A stretch of 64,000 nucleotides of DNA from Euphorbia lathyris (taxonomy: Eukaryota > Streptophyta > Magnoliopsida > Malpighiales > Euphorbiaceae). The position numbers were made by a program, and so were the translations under genes. Positions 11,150 to 21,660 of the stretch are shown here, piece after piece. The notes under the pieces are model-generated. The model was not told the origin of the DNA. It was given only the letters and a program-made list of their open reading frames with translations, and ran no database searches. The stretch spans positions 81,423,501 to 81,487,500 of the forward strand of contig NC_088916.1 of NCBI RefSeq assembly GCF_963576675.1, written 5' to 3'. Every line of letters starts with the position of its first letter. Position 1 is the first letter of the stretch.

Positions 11150-11546
11150 CAGGGAGAATAGATTTAGACTCCATGTATAAAACCGTACAATGTTAGTATA
11201 AACATTTTGTAGATTGAGCAATTTCAGACTATTACTGGCAAATCCAACAGAAGTCTTACCGATAATTTGGTTCGGTATTTGCACCACCTAAACTCCAGTG
11301 TCTTCCATGTGGATTACACGGTTACATACGTGGAGTCTAGTTTTGTTCTGCCACAATAGCTATAAGGCTAAGTTTGTATTTTAGATGGCGCAAACATGAA
11401 ATCAAATTAACAGAAATTGACTTCTGTTGGATCTCCCGTTAAAAGTATCTGAAATCGCACCATCTACAAAATGTTACTGCAAACATTGCACAGTTTTATA
11501 TATGTTCTCCATCAATAATCATAGGGCTAAATTTGTACCTTATCTC
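11150..11546. mobile_element. Degenerate long-TIR element
   Basis: Left arm words (GGAGAATAGATTTAGACTCC, AACATTTTGTAGATTGAGCA) recur inverted on the right (ACCATCTACAAAATGTTACT, GCTAAATTTGTACC), with the right end at ...CTTATCTC. The right end resembles the termini of the 7079 family. TSD not found. Confidence 0.5.
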
Positions 11547-11685
11547 ATACCTTTAACTGTGAAAGTAAAAAGAAATCTGATCTACCAGCTTCAAACAAAG
11601 TAAAAAGAGCTTAAATTCAAAATAACGTCAGACTCTCTACTGCAACGAAGATACAAACATAGTCTTACAGTTAATGAATATGGAT

Positions 11686-12207
11686 CTATGTTGGGACACG
11701 CGACACGGTATCCGACACGGACACGGGAAACGTCATTTCTTTAAAACACAGGACACGGATACGTGGGGGATACGTGTAAATAATAAAAATATTGGGGCAC
11801 ATTTATAAATATTAAAAATATATTTTTATATATGATTTTTTATAATATAACTAAATATATTAATGGCTTTAAATTAGAATCGATAAGTTTTTGGCTCTTC
11901 AGGAAATAAGAATCGATCAGTTTCTGGCTCTTCAAATACCAGAGGAATAAGAATCGATCGATAAGTTTCTGGCTCTTCAGGAAATAACGCGTAAGTCTTA
12001 CCCCCTCCCTTTTCTGCAAAAAATTCATCCGCCATTGTCTTCTATCTACAGCAGCGATTAATCGGAGTTTTTTTCTCCGGGTGTCCAATTTTTCGAAATT
12101 GCGGAAACGGCCCCGACACGGTGTCCCTGACGTGTCCGGCCGTTTCCGTGTCGGAACCGTATCCGACACCGGATACGTTAGGGTAGAGCCGTGTCCGTGC
12201 TTCAGAG
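11686..12207. mobile_element. hAT-type element with GACACG-rich ends, inside the PPR pseudogene
   Basis: ATATGGAT flanks both ends (11678-11685 and 12208-12215), an exact 8-bp TSD. The ends are rich in repeated GGACACG and CCGACACGG words in opposite orientations. The centre has about three copies of a module with AAGAATCGATAAGTTTCTGG and CTCTTCAGGAAATAA (11870-11990). No transposase frame. Confidence 0.72.
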
Positions 12208-12215
12208 ATATGGAT

Positions 12216-13000
12216 AGTTGCATTTAGAGATGCGAGAAAGCGGACTATCTCATATGTTAGAGAGAAACCTGCCTCTTTGACAGCCCTCGAGAGATCATTC
12301 AGGGCAACCAAAAGCTTTATAACAACCCGATAAGCAGTGAGATCAAACAAACAATTTGAGCCCTCCATTTCCCAAACCACAGCCAATGCTTCCCTGTGAA
12401 TCAGTGTAGTATACATAACCACATTTGGCTCATGCCCAGATTGTTTAAACCAAATGAATAAACTCTCCACGAACTCGAATTTTCCAAGCCTAATGCAAAC
12501 TTTCAGTATAGCAGTGCAATCCTGATGGTTTAAATCCAACAGCTCTATAACAAGAGTGTGCTTATCCGGATTCTTTCCAGGCTCTAGTATCAACTTTGTG
12601 TAAATGCTGGGGTCTAACATTCTTTTGTTGTGCTGAGAAACCAAGAGGATTTTCCAAGCTAGGCTTAAGCTTCCACCTCTAATAAAGCCCCTAGGGGTCT
12701 TTCTCTGTCCAATTTGCCCGGTTTTTGAGGTATCCTTCCTTGGAAAAGAGACGATATGGCTTCAATTTCATCGGATTCCCAAACAATCTCACCATTTTTA
12801 CCATGTTTTGCTTCGAATTTGTCTGCTTCTAAATTCCCCTCTTCTTCATCGTCTAGAATCGAATCCAATTGCGAGGGATGGATACGAGTGGTCGGCTTTT
12901 TTAGGAACAAATTCACACCAAAGTCAGAAGGTTTTTTGGTAGCTTTTTTCAGCAGTGTACTTTTGCATACGGATTTCCTCTGTTTTTCTGAGCAGAAAAT
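12216..13000 (-). pseudogene. PPR protein pseudogene (EMB975/At2g01860-like)
   Basis: The N-terminal piece (about 13000-12690) reads FGVNLFLKKP, then an acidic stretch, then WESDEIEAISSLFQGRIPQK, a segment I recognise from the At2g01860/EMB975 PPR family. A stop at about 12665 and a jump follow. The second piece (12644-12216) carries PPR-like helices: RMLDPSIYTKLILE, QDCTAILKVCIRLGKFE, VVMYTTLIH and YRVVIKLLVALNDLSRAV. From memory of the family, most of the middle is missing and several short segments (after ELLD, TTLIH and SRAV) are lost in frame. The hAT element at 11686 cuts off the C terminus. Functional relatives are organelle RNA-binding proteins; this copy cannot be. Confidence 0.72.
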
Positions 13001-13700
13001 TTGATCTCCAATGGCAGAACTGGATGTAGATTCATGGACAAGTATTTGGAAATCATTTCCTCAGTAATAGAAACTAAAATGGGGGGAAAATTGTAGACAA
13101 AAAACGCATAATGTCTCACAGATATTTTGTCGAACACTTGGTGGGCTTGTTCTTCAATATCCCGAGAGAGGTAAAAACTGTGTCAAATCACAAGTGAGAA
13201 AAGGGCATCTAAGAACAAAGATGATCCAGCTCCGAATTTCTGAATTCTGAATTCCAAGTCAGTATCAGTTTCTGCAAAATGGAATTTCAAAATTCCAAGT
13301 TGTAACCATTTTTGGATAGGCTTTAGAAAGAAATTTGGACCTCTTCCTATCTCTCCATTTTTCTTCATTCCGGGGATTCATTCTATCTCGACACTGTCCA
13401 CTCTATACAAACCGTTACAAGCCCATCAGCTTATGTCTGGTTCATCCCGTATCACACATTGACTCTAATACCAATTATAAGATCTAATACCACATATAGA
13501 ATGGCTAGAATTCGAACTCTCAACCACATGGTATAAATGCCTCTTGACCAAGACATTGGACCGTTGAACCCCAGTTCGAGACCATCGGCCCCACTTCTAG
13601 GAAGGATGGCCTCATTTTTTTTGTGAGGTGGCCCCTCATTTTAAGGGCTCTAGCCCTCATTTTTTGTAGCCTCCATGTCGAGAGGTCATTGTAAGTCTTG
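13001..13700. other. Flank of the PPR pseudogene, no gene recognised
   Basis: No convincing coding sequence. TTGACTCTAATACCAATT (13456-13473) is, on the minus strand, close to an initiator-Met tRNA primer-binding site (TGGTATTAGAGTC), hinting at a small retroelement remnant. Confidence 0.4.
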
Positions 13701-13737
13701 GGACCTCCAGCCCCACCTCTCTTTTGGGGTTTTGCAT

Positions 13738-13749
13738 CCTATAAATAGG
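13738..13749 (+). promoter_or_regulatory. TATA box in LTR-like sequence
   Basis: CCTATAAATAGG is followed by a GA-rich leader-like tract (13765-13825). The setting between gypsy fragments suggests an LTR promoter rather than a gene promoter. Confidence 0.35.
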
Positions 13750-13849
13750 GGTTTAAAGTCTTTTAAGTTAGAGTAAGAAAGAGTTAGTGAGAGAAAGAAA
13801 GAAAGTTATAGTGAGAGAAAGTCTTAGAAATTCCAGAAATAGAAATTTG

Positions 13850-14285
13850 ATAACTCTTTCTAGAGATAACTTTAGACTAGTTTTCAACTATATTAGTCTT
13901 GTAATTGTCTCGGTGTCTAGAGATTCCAACCAATTTGCAGCATTGTCCTTTAAAGAAAAAAGTAAATAATTTCAGTTTAATTATATCTGGAGAAATCTCA
14001 TTCTATTTAAGCATAGAGCAATGTTTATTAAATTTAATTAAATAGGAGTTAGGATCTTCTCTAGGGTTGCTGCCGAATTGGCCAACGCCTTATAATAGTT
14101 GGATAAAAGTTGGTCTGATCTCAAAGTTATTCGTTGTTGTTGCCATGGGCTCCAATATACTTAAATGATTTTCGGTCCAACAATGAGTGAGTAACTCTTG
14201 CATAGTTTGAGGTTGAGCCATATCGACTTCTTCCTCATTTTCTTCCATGTCTTCCATGTCTTCTTTTATTCGGTTGTTATGGTTC
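13850..14285 (-). pseudogene. Ty3/gypsy gag remnant
   Basis: Reading the minus strand from about 14285, an acidic start (MEENEEEVDMAQPQ) leads to NNFEIRPTFIQLL, a stop, then GQFGSNPREDPNSYLIKF and later ANWLESLDTETIT in a shifted frame. These correspond to the conserved plant gypsy gag order (an IKPALI-like block, an FGG-EDP block, and the NWL-SL block). At least two stops and a frameshift are present. It orients the remnant on the minus strand, with its 5' LTR at higher coordinates. Confidence 0.7.
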
Positions 14286-14289
14286 CTAC

Positions 14290-16260
14290 GACAAGAGTGT
14301 TCAATTTAGGATCAAAAGGAAGACTATGAGGCCAACTATCACTTCTAGTGATCATAAATAAAACTAAAGAAAAATTGCACCAAAAAATTGATGCTTTAGA
14401 AGTGTATCGTGCAACCAAGTAATAGAGAGTACGTAGGTATCGTCCCCATGAGATTGCGCCTATAACTAAATATTTTAAATGAAATTCCTATTATCTAAGC
14501 AATGAAAATTAAATTGGGTGTGCTTGAAATCTATGTTATCTAAAAAAACTAGTAACTAAAGGTTTAATTTGAATGATAAAAGTCACTAGATCCAGGCTTC
14601 CCTTAATTTTTCTTTATAACTCACTAAAATTTCTATCCAAGTTAGTTTAGTAAAATTTAGAGACGGTGATTATTTCCTAAGTAATAATCTAGCTTTGGTC
14701 CTGTCGTGAATAAGGATACAAGGAAATCATTAAGTTCTCATGAAATAGCCTCAAAATTCAAGTCCTAAAACTAAAACTCCAAAATTGCACCATATAGACA
14801 CGGGTCTAAACTATGTTTTTCCGTTAATTATTCTAGTGTGTGTCAACCAGAGTACTAACTAAAACTAGCTAAATATTGATCACTTATTTAACTAGAAAAT
14901 AAATCTTATAGTTTAATTCTCTTAATTTGTACCTATGAACTTGGATTCGAACTATGAATTAATTGCTTAGGTTACGGCATAGCCTAGTCACGGGGAAGTC
15001 AGGTCATGATGTGCGTGAAACTAAAATAAACAGAAAATAAGCAAGAAATCATGGTTAGAAGAAGAGATGGGTGAAGAGAAAACGAATCTGAAAGTAATTG
15101 AAATTGGCTGAAATTAATAATAAAAACAACGTTCATTTGAAGCTTAATGAATGAACTCCAAACTTAAACTTAAAACAAAGTAAACAAATGTTTAGAAACT
15201 TAAATTAAAATAACAAAACGAGCTAGAGAGAATAGAGAGAGTACAAAAAATAACAAAAACTACTTAAGACAACTAAAAACTAAAAAGCATTTATTTGTAG
15301 GAGTTGAAAGATCTTCTAGATAGATGTAAATACAACATAAGAAATTTGGATTAGCTTCAGACTCCTCCTTTAATGGTTCTCTTCAATCTTGATCATGAAA
15401 TTCGAGCTTCTAAGTAGGATCAGAGTGAAATTTTAAAGAGTTAGAATAGTTCTTAAATTCTGAAATTTTGTCGCTACTCACTGAGTATTAATCCTACTCA
15501 CCAAGTAACATCTTCCATTCGAGTTCAAGAGCCTAGATAGACAAATACTCATCATCGAGTAATATAGGCTACTCGTCAAGTACAACTTCTACTCCTCGAA
15601 TTCAACGATGGCATCTTCCAATTTACAATCCATAGCTCTACTCACAAAGTAATTTTTTGCTCACGGAGTTCCCACTGCCTGAAACTCTCCGAAAGTGGCC
15701 TGCAATCACCTGAAATTACTTGAAATCCGCAATGAGATGTAAATCTAATAAAAACCTCTTAAACAATTGCTAAAATAGCCCAAAATAAAACAAAGAAGAA
15801 AGTAAATTGGACTTGTAAAACACTATAAAATACGAGGACAATAATACACGTGTTTTCATCTTAAGCCAACAGGGATGTCTAGAGCAAAGAGGACCGCCAA
15901 ATCAAACTAAATGGGAATAAATATCATTCAGGACACGTGGACCAATGAGATGTACTCTGAATTCTCTTCGGATCAAGACCCTTGATTCACGACTATGATT
16001 AAGGAATTCCAATTCAGGTATATTACCAATTACTTAAAATACGTCCATCATCCAGGAATCGACACTTATCCACCAAAGTAGCTAGGGCACACACCTTACA
16101 CCGACTACCGGATTTTTCCCTCACATCCTATAAATAAAACGCGAGTTCATAATCAATGTACATATACACATCTATTGCAATTTACTCTCAATTGCTTAGT
16201 ATTCTCATTCAAAACTCCACTCACGTAGACATTTAGTAGAATCGTCGGTCAACTACCTCG
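14290..16260 (-). mobile_element. Probable 5' LTR and leader of the gypsy remnant
   Basis: This long non-coding stretch lies just upstream of the gag remnant in its own sense. On the minus strand it contains GGGGACGATACCTACGTACT and TTGCACGATACACTTC, which resemble the LTR 3' end and leader of Tat/Athila-like elements. The limits are not defined. A plus-strand TATA box (CTATAAATAA, 16128-16137) near the far end may belong to a different LTR. Confidence 0.45.
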
Positions 16261-16319
16261 CCTTGATCATTTTTTTCCTTACCTCAAACATAAAAGAAGC
16301 TATTGTAATTATCAGAGCA

Positions 16320-16890
16320 CTATTGCAGAAATGCTTTTGTATCAACATATGAGATAAAAAAAAATTAAAAATATCCAAATACTTTATCGAGATTAAAGGC
16401 ATTTGATCTCAAAATCTATTTTGAAATTATAAAAAAAATAACAGTAAAATCTTCCAAATTTTTTACTATTATGTAATTTATGCAAAATACCTAAATAAAA
16501 TATTTGAATTTTTTTTAATGATATTTCAGATTAACCTAACTTACTAATATTTTATCTCAATTATACCATTTATAACGTTAAAAATATCCAAATAATTTAT
16601 CGAAATTAATGGCATTTGATTTCAAAATCCATTTTGAAATTGTAGAAAAACAACAAAATCCTTAATTTTTTTTCACTAACTACTATGTAATTGAGGCAAA
16701 ATACTGTAAAAAATATTAATTTTTAAAAAAAATATCGGGTATTATGATTTGAATGCAATCAGGTGGTTCACGGAAAAAATAGGCTCGGAATTCATCTAAC
16801 TTCATAAAGGGTCTATTCGGTTCTAAATGGTTTCACTACTAGTCTATCGGTTGGAGTTCGGTAATTGGGCATCAACAAGCAGGTTCGAGT
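16320..16890. repeat. Direct repeat of about 100 bp, period about 217 bp
   Basis: Segments near 16362-16450 and 16579-16660 share AAAATATCCAAATA, TTTATCGA and GGCATTTGAT followed by TCAAAATC. The remainder is AT-rich with no gene seen. Confidence 0.55.
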
Positions 16891-16904
16891 TCGTCATTTT
16901 TACG

Positions 16905-17733
16905 GTGGCTATCTCCTCCGTCTTGTCTTTATAAGGTAAACTGTGATGCTTCTTTTTCTATTTGGTCTCATCTCGCGGCGTTCGGATTGGTGGTACGCGA
17001 TTTAAATGGGATGGTGGCTTTATCTGGTGGGGTCCTATTGGAACAGTATTGCCAGCTTTGTATGCCAGATTATTGGCAATTTTATCATCAGTACATGTTG
17101 TTTGAGAAGCTGGCTTTCATTCTATCTTATTTGCATCAGATTCTTTATCTGCTATTCGTCTGTTACGTGGCGACGAAAATGTGTATAATTGGGTTGGCGT
17201 AGTTGTTTTTGACATCTTAGAGGAGGTTCAAGCTTTTGCATATGTTGAATTTATTCATGAAAATCATTGAGCAAATACAGTTGCACATAGACCTGTTCAT
17301 GGGCCCGAATATCCTCCCAGACTGGTGCCCCTTGGGCCGGGCCTGGACAATGAAAATTGATTTTAGGTCTATCCGATCCAGGCCCACTAAAACCCACCTT
17401 TATTTTGGTCGGATTTGAGATTGATAAAAATAGCACGGGCTTATCCAACCCGACCCGCCTAATAATTAATAAATTTATATATTAAATATTTACTATTAGG
17501 TATAATTTTTATTTTATTTAATTAAAATTCATGTATATATTTTTAGTTGGATTTATGTAGGTTGAGCTTGGGATATCATGTTTAAGCCTGAACCCAGTCT
17601 AGTACAAGCCCGCCTAAATTGATAGCGGACTGGCATGGGCTTGGACTGAATGTTTTCACCTAAAAGCTCGTTACTCCGAGCCCGAGCCCAACCTAGTACG
17701 ATCCATAAACGGATCTAGTTGCACATAATCTGA
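16905..17733 (+). pseudogene. RNase H-like domain (RVT_3) fragment split by a hAT MITE
   Basis: Translation gives WLSPPSCLYKVNCDASF, then AAFGLVVRDLNGMVALSGG. After a frame change comes EAGFHSILFASDSLSAIRLL, and finally ANTVAHNLTA with a stop. This is the fold of plant LINE-derived or free-standing RVT_3 RNase H domains, with the first Asp in VNCDASF and another in SDSL. A hAT MITE (17288-17717) lies between TVAH and NLTA and duplicates GTTGCACA. An A-rich tract near 17850 could be an old LINE tail. Confidence 0.7.
17288..17717. mobile_element. hAT MITE, family TAGACCTGTYCA (copy 1)
   Basis: The 8-bp TSD GTTGCACA is exact (17280-17287 and 17718-17725). TIR TAGACCTGTTCATGGGC; the right end is a diverged inverse (CCATAAACGGATCTA). 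The interior is rich in GGGCC, CCCG and TTGGGC words in both orientations, like the other copies at 39024, 41776 and 47480. Confidence 0.88.
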
Positions 17734-18310
17734 CTGCTTGATATGTTTCTCCTTCACATGAGAAAATACTTATCAAAGATTTCTCATTGTTTGTTTCATC
17801 TTATATTCAAATCGATACTATTATTTCTTGTTCGTACAAGTTTTCTCTTTATAAAAATAAAAGAAAAAAAGAAAACCTCAATTATATAGTTTATAAAGTT
17901 AAAAATAAATTTGATACTTAGACAAAAACGATGAGTTTTACATTAGCCCAAAATTGGATTTTTTTTTTTTTAAGAAAAATTGGATACTTCAAATCTCCAA
18001 ATTAACATTCCATATCTATACACACTATATATTATAACATTCCATTTCTATACACACAAATACTATATATTATAACATGCCATCTATACATTCCATTATT
18101 ATATAATATAGAAAATTAATTTGTGACAACTTTATACACATTCTAAGCCACGTTTTTTCATGCTTATATGGAAGTAGAGAAATATATGGAAAAGTGATAT
18201 ATATAGCTTTTGAAACAATTAAAGGATAAATTCCCACATTGGTCCAACATTTTCGAGGATTTCAACTTTGTGTGTAATTGAAGGCGAATCAACTAATTAA
18301 TATTCTGAGT
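17734..18310. other. Intergenic, AT-rich
   Basis: No gene seen. ATTCCATWTCTATACACAC-type words repeat two or three times near 18005-18085. Confidence 0.5.
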
Positions 18311-18881
18311 GATCAATTACAAAAATACCCTAACATAAAAAATAGCCGTAACATTAGCTGCCAACAATAATTTTATCTCTAACGTCTAAAATGTCTAAAA
18401 TGATGCAATTTTACTCATAACGTTGGAGGAAAGAACAATTTTATCACTAACGTTTGATTTGGGTGAATTCCAGATATCATTATTCTGCACAAGTTGTCTA
18501 TCAATTGGTTCTAAAAAAATGTACATTTTTTATGATTTAATAATAGAAATCGAGATTAGTATTTTTAAATTCGATGAAATATTTGAAACTTTTTAACAAA
18601 CTCGTACAAAATACAGTATATTTTTAAAATTATTTCATGTGTATTCATATGTTTGTGATATGTTACTGATAAGTGATAAAATGACGCATATGTGAAATGT
18701 AAATGACAAAATTTATGACTGAGAAGACAATTTAATGAATTATTTCTCAAATTGGTCCAACTTACTAATGTTATGGTAAATTTGCTCTACCAACGTTAGA
18801 GATAAAATTGAACCATTAGACGTTACGACTAAAATTGCTCTTAAATGTCAATATTGAGAGTATTTTTTGGCACCTTATTTC
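18311..18881. mobile_element. Long-TIR MITE, family GATAAGGTGCAAAAATACC (degenerate copy)
   Basis: It starts with ...ACAAAAATACCCTAAC and ends ...TTTTTTGGCACCTTATTTCG, with the shared modules TTTTATCTCTAACGTCTAAA and GATAAAATTGAACCATTAGA in inverted order. Ends are eroded and no TSD is recognisable. Confidence 0.65.
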
Positions 18882-19596
18882 GCACAAATTTATTGTGATT
18901 TGATTGATTTGCAAAGAAAATCACAGTTGCAAATAGGGGTTTGTGGTTTTTGAAGTTTACAAACTCAATCATTCTTTCAAAAATTGTTGTCGTAACTATT
19001 TACCCCAAAAGAAAGCGATTTGGAACAATTAAAAATACTAACTTTACAAATTATCTAAAATTCAGTATCTAATTTTACAAATTAACTAAACCATAAATAT
19101 TATTTGATCGAAAAATTGACTCATATATCATTTAACTGCAAAATTTATAAAATACAGACTCATGTTTAAAACCTTTTAAACTATATGGATTATCTTTTTA
19201 ACTTACAAAGTTTTTTTTTTTTTTACTTTTCTTTTATAATTATTTAGTATTATTTTAATTATTTCCTTTTTATATTATTTTATTTAAAGATGATTTATTA
19301 TTTGGGTTTGTTCATCCTTTTTCGGATTGTGACCCTAAACGTATTTGTAGGGGAGAAGCGAAGAGTCTTAAATTAAATGCGACTAATATAAATATATTTA
19401 TTTTATTAAATTTATTTATGAAACAAATATCACTAATTACATTTAAATTAAATAATTAATGCTTTATTATCAACAATTCAAATCAACCCCAATTCAAGGT
19501 GACTTCCTTTATTCCCAAAATTTTAAAAATAATAATAAAATAATGTTTTACAAGTAGATTTTGATTTGTTTTCTCGCTTGGAAACGTTAAGGTTAA
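18882..19596. other. AT-rich intergenic DNA
   Basis: No gene or clear element seen. A TAA at 19594-19596 is the left TSD of the Harbinger-like element that follows. Confidence 0.5.
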
Positions 19597-19924
19597 GGGT
19601 CCGTTTGGTTTGCTGTTTGCTGTTGCAGATTGCTGATTGTTGTTTGCTGTTTGCCGTTTGCTGTTGTCGTTTGTTGTTTGATTGATTTTTAGTGTTTGGT
19701 AAAATTATGATTGCCCGTTACTGTTACGATATAAATGACTAATATGGACATGACTTAAATTGATAAATAAATATATAAATTTAATTCAAAAATTAATAAG
19801 ATAATGCAAAATAATTACCGTAAACCTAACATTAGAATTATTATCTCCCAATTTCATTCATAAATCTAACATGTATTCAAAAGCACCAATTTCATAATTA
19901 ATTATCCATTTTTTCCATTAACAA

Positions 19925-19940
19925 TACACATCAAGTGATC
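19925..19940. repeat. TSD of L1 copy 2, left
   Basis: TACACATCAAGTGATC matches TACATATCAAGTGATC at 25984-25999 with one mismatch; two further upstream bases (AA) also agree. Confidence 0.88.
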
Positions 19941-19949
19941 GCGATTTCG

Positions 19950-20345
19950 TGCCGCTGCTCCTAGGGTTTCTACCGCCGTCGATCTCCGTCGTTCTCTTGC
20001 CGTCGCCGTCGACCTCCGATCCTGATGGTGCTCGTTTCGACCTAAGAAAATAGAGTAATAGATGAGAAAGACAAAAGGCGATCTTGCGTTGGAGAAAGGC
20101 GATCTCGTGCTGTAGGGATTCTGCCGCTGCTCCTAGGGTTTCTGCCACCGCCGATCGTTTCTGCCACCGCCGATCTCCGCCGTTCTCTTGCCGCAGCCGT
20201 CGACCTCCGATCCTGTGCTCGTTCGACCTAGAAAGAGAAGAGACCTTGTGTTGTTTTAATGGCGTTTTCCGCTGGTAGGGGTTACGGTGTCGTCGACGAT
20301 CCGTTGAGCTTTCCGCCGTCGCCGATCTCTGTTGCCGCCGATCTT
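19950..20345 (+). promoter_or_regulatory. L1 copy 2 5' UTR with tandem GC-rich monomers
   Basis: CCGCTGCTCCTAGGGTTTCT occurs at about 19952 and 20121, each followed by CGATCTCCG, CGTTCTCTTGCCG and GTCGACCTCCGATCCT words, giving a period of about 169 bp. The second unit has an extra internal TTTCTGCCACCGCCGATC copy. By position inside the TSD it belongs to the LINE and is probably its promoter region. It contrasts sharply with the AT-rich flank. Confidence 0.65.
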
Positions 20346-20571
20346 TACTAAAGGGTTCTGCCGATCTAAAAATCCAGAAAATAATGACCAGAAAATAAGC
20401 CTATTGGTTAAGTCATGTGATAATAAGGGGTTGTGTTCATTGGTTTATTGGCTTTTAAGCATTTTTTGTTTCAAGAGTATGAATTAAGAATCTCTCCCGT
20501 ATGAGGAGTTTTTTCCGGACAATTTTATTGTAACTTTTCCGTGTTCAGATCTAGTCTTTGTATTCAATTCA

Positions 20572-21660
20572 ATGGCAACCTCGAATAATCATAATATGAT
20601 TGATGCGGTGGATAGAAGTATGCAGTTGGGGCTTGTGCTTGAAGCATATGATGTGGTTCAAACGGCGCCGATTCAACGATGGAGCTTTCTTGGGCGTTTT
20701 TTGAAGGAGAGGATTATAAGAACCCAAAAAATGCCGAGCGTTTTGGCTGACATCTGGCAACCGGCAAAAGGTTTGATGGTGGAACTATTGGGTCCTAATC
20801 TATTTCGGTTTGATCTATATCATCCATGGGAGCGTGAACGGATCTTAAAAGGAGGCCCTTGGACTTATGACCAACATCTTTTAATCATGCAGAAACTTGA
20901 AGGGGATGTTGTTCGTGGTGATGAAGAACTTATGTTTACGGAGATGTGGGTTCAAGTTCATAATTTTCCAAGTGGTTTTATGTCAGAAAGGGTGGTTGTT
21001 TTGATTGGCAATACTTTAGGGAGTTTTGTTGAATCGGATCCGAACAACTTCAATGGCGTCGGCAGAACGTACATGAGGGTTAGGGTTTCTCTTGATGTTC
21101 GGAAAAGCTTGTGTGCTTCTATGCCTATTAGCAGAGCGGGTGAGACTCCGCAAACCATTAGGTTCAAATATGAACGCCTGCCTATATTCTGTTTCTTCTG
21201 TGGTTGTTTAGGGCATGCTGAGAGATTTTGTCTGAAATTGCTTGATGTGCCTGATCCGGCTACTGTCATATGGCCATACTCGGTGGAATTACGTGCTCTG
21301 CCCCGCGGGTTGCAGCCCCCACCTCAGTCAAAGTGGCTCTTGTCAAATCCGCATGAAAGGGCTCGTCCGTTGGAAAATATTGAGGCCTCGGAAAGTTCTA
21401 GTGGAGGTATTATGAAATAAGGAGTTGGATCAAAGACAGTGTTGAATACTGTTTCCTTGTTTGAAAATAATAAGGGGATGGCCTCAAAGCAAGGTGAAAA
21501 GAAGGATAGCCTTGTTGTAATGGAGTTAAAGAGGAGAAGAAAGGAGGAGGTGATTGAGAATAAAACATCTGATATGGTGATGGATACAACGCTAGTAGTG
21601 ACTGGTTCAAAAAACTTTCAGCAGGCGGGCTCTGGAGACCAGACCCGCCAAGGAGAATGA
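20572..21660 (+). pseudogene. L1 ORF1 (DUF4283 + CCHC zinc knuckle), one premature stop
   Basis: The ATG at 20572 opens 282 residues. A DUF4283-like RNA-binding region (about 25-190) includes WRERILKGGPW-type words (here WERERILKGGPWTYD). A zinc knuckle CFFCGCLGHAERFC follows at about residue 205. A TAA at 21418-21420 interrupts, but the same frame stays open to TGA at 21658-21660, giving an ancestral length near 362 residues. The ORF2 ATG overlaps that TGA (ATGA), a common L1 arrangement. ORF1 proteins bind the element RNA. Confidence 0.85.

Noticed and set aside
12042..12223. Extension of the PPR frame past 12216 into Arg-rich sequence
   Set aside because: Beyond the TSD at 12208-12215 the frame lies in the hAT element, so these residues are not PPR protein.
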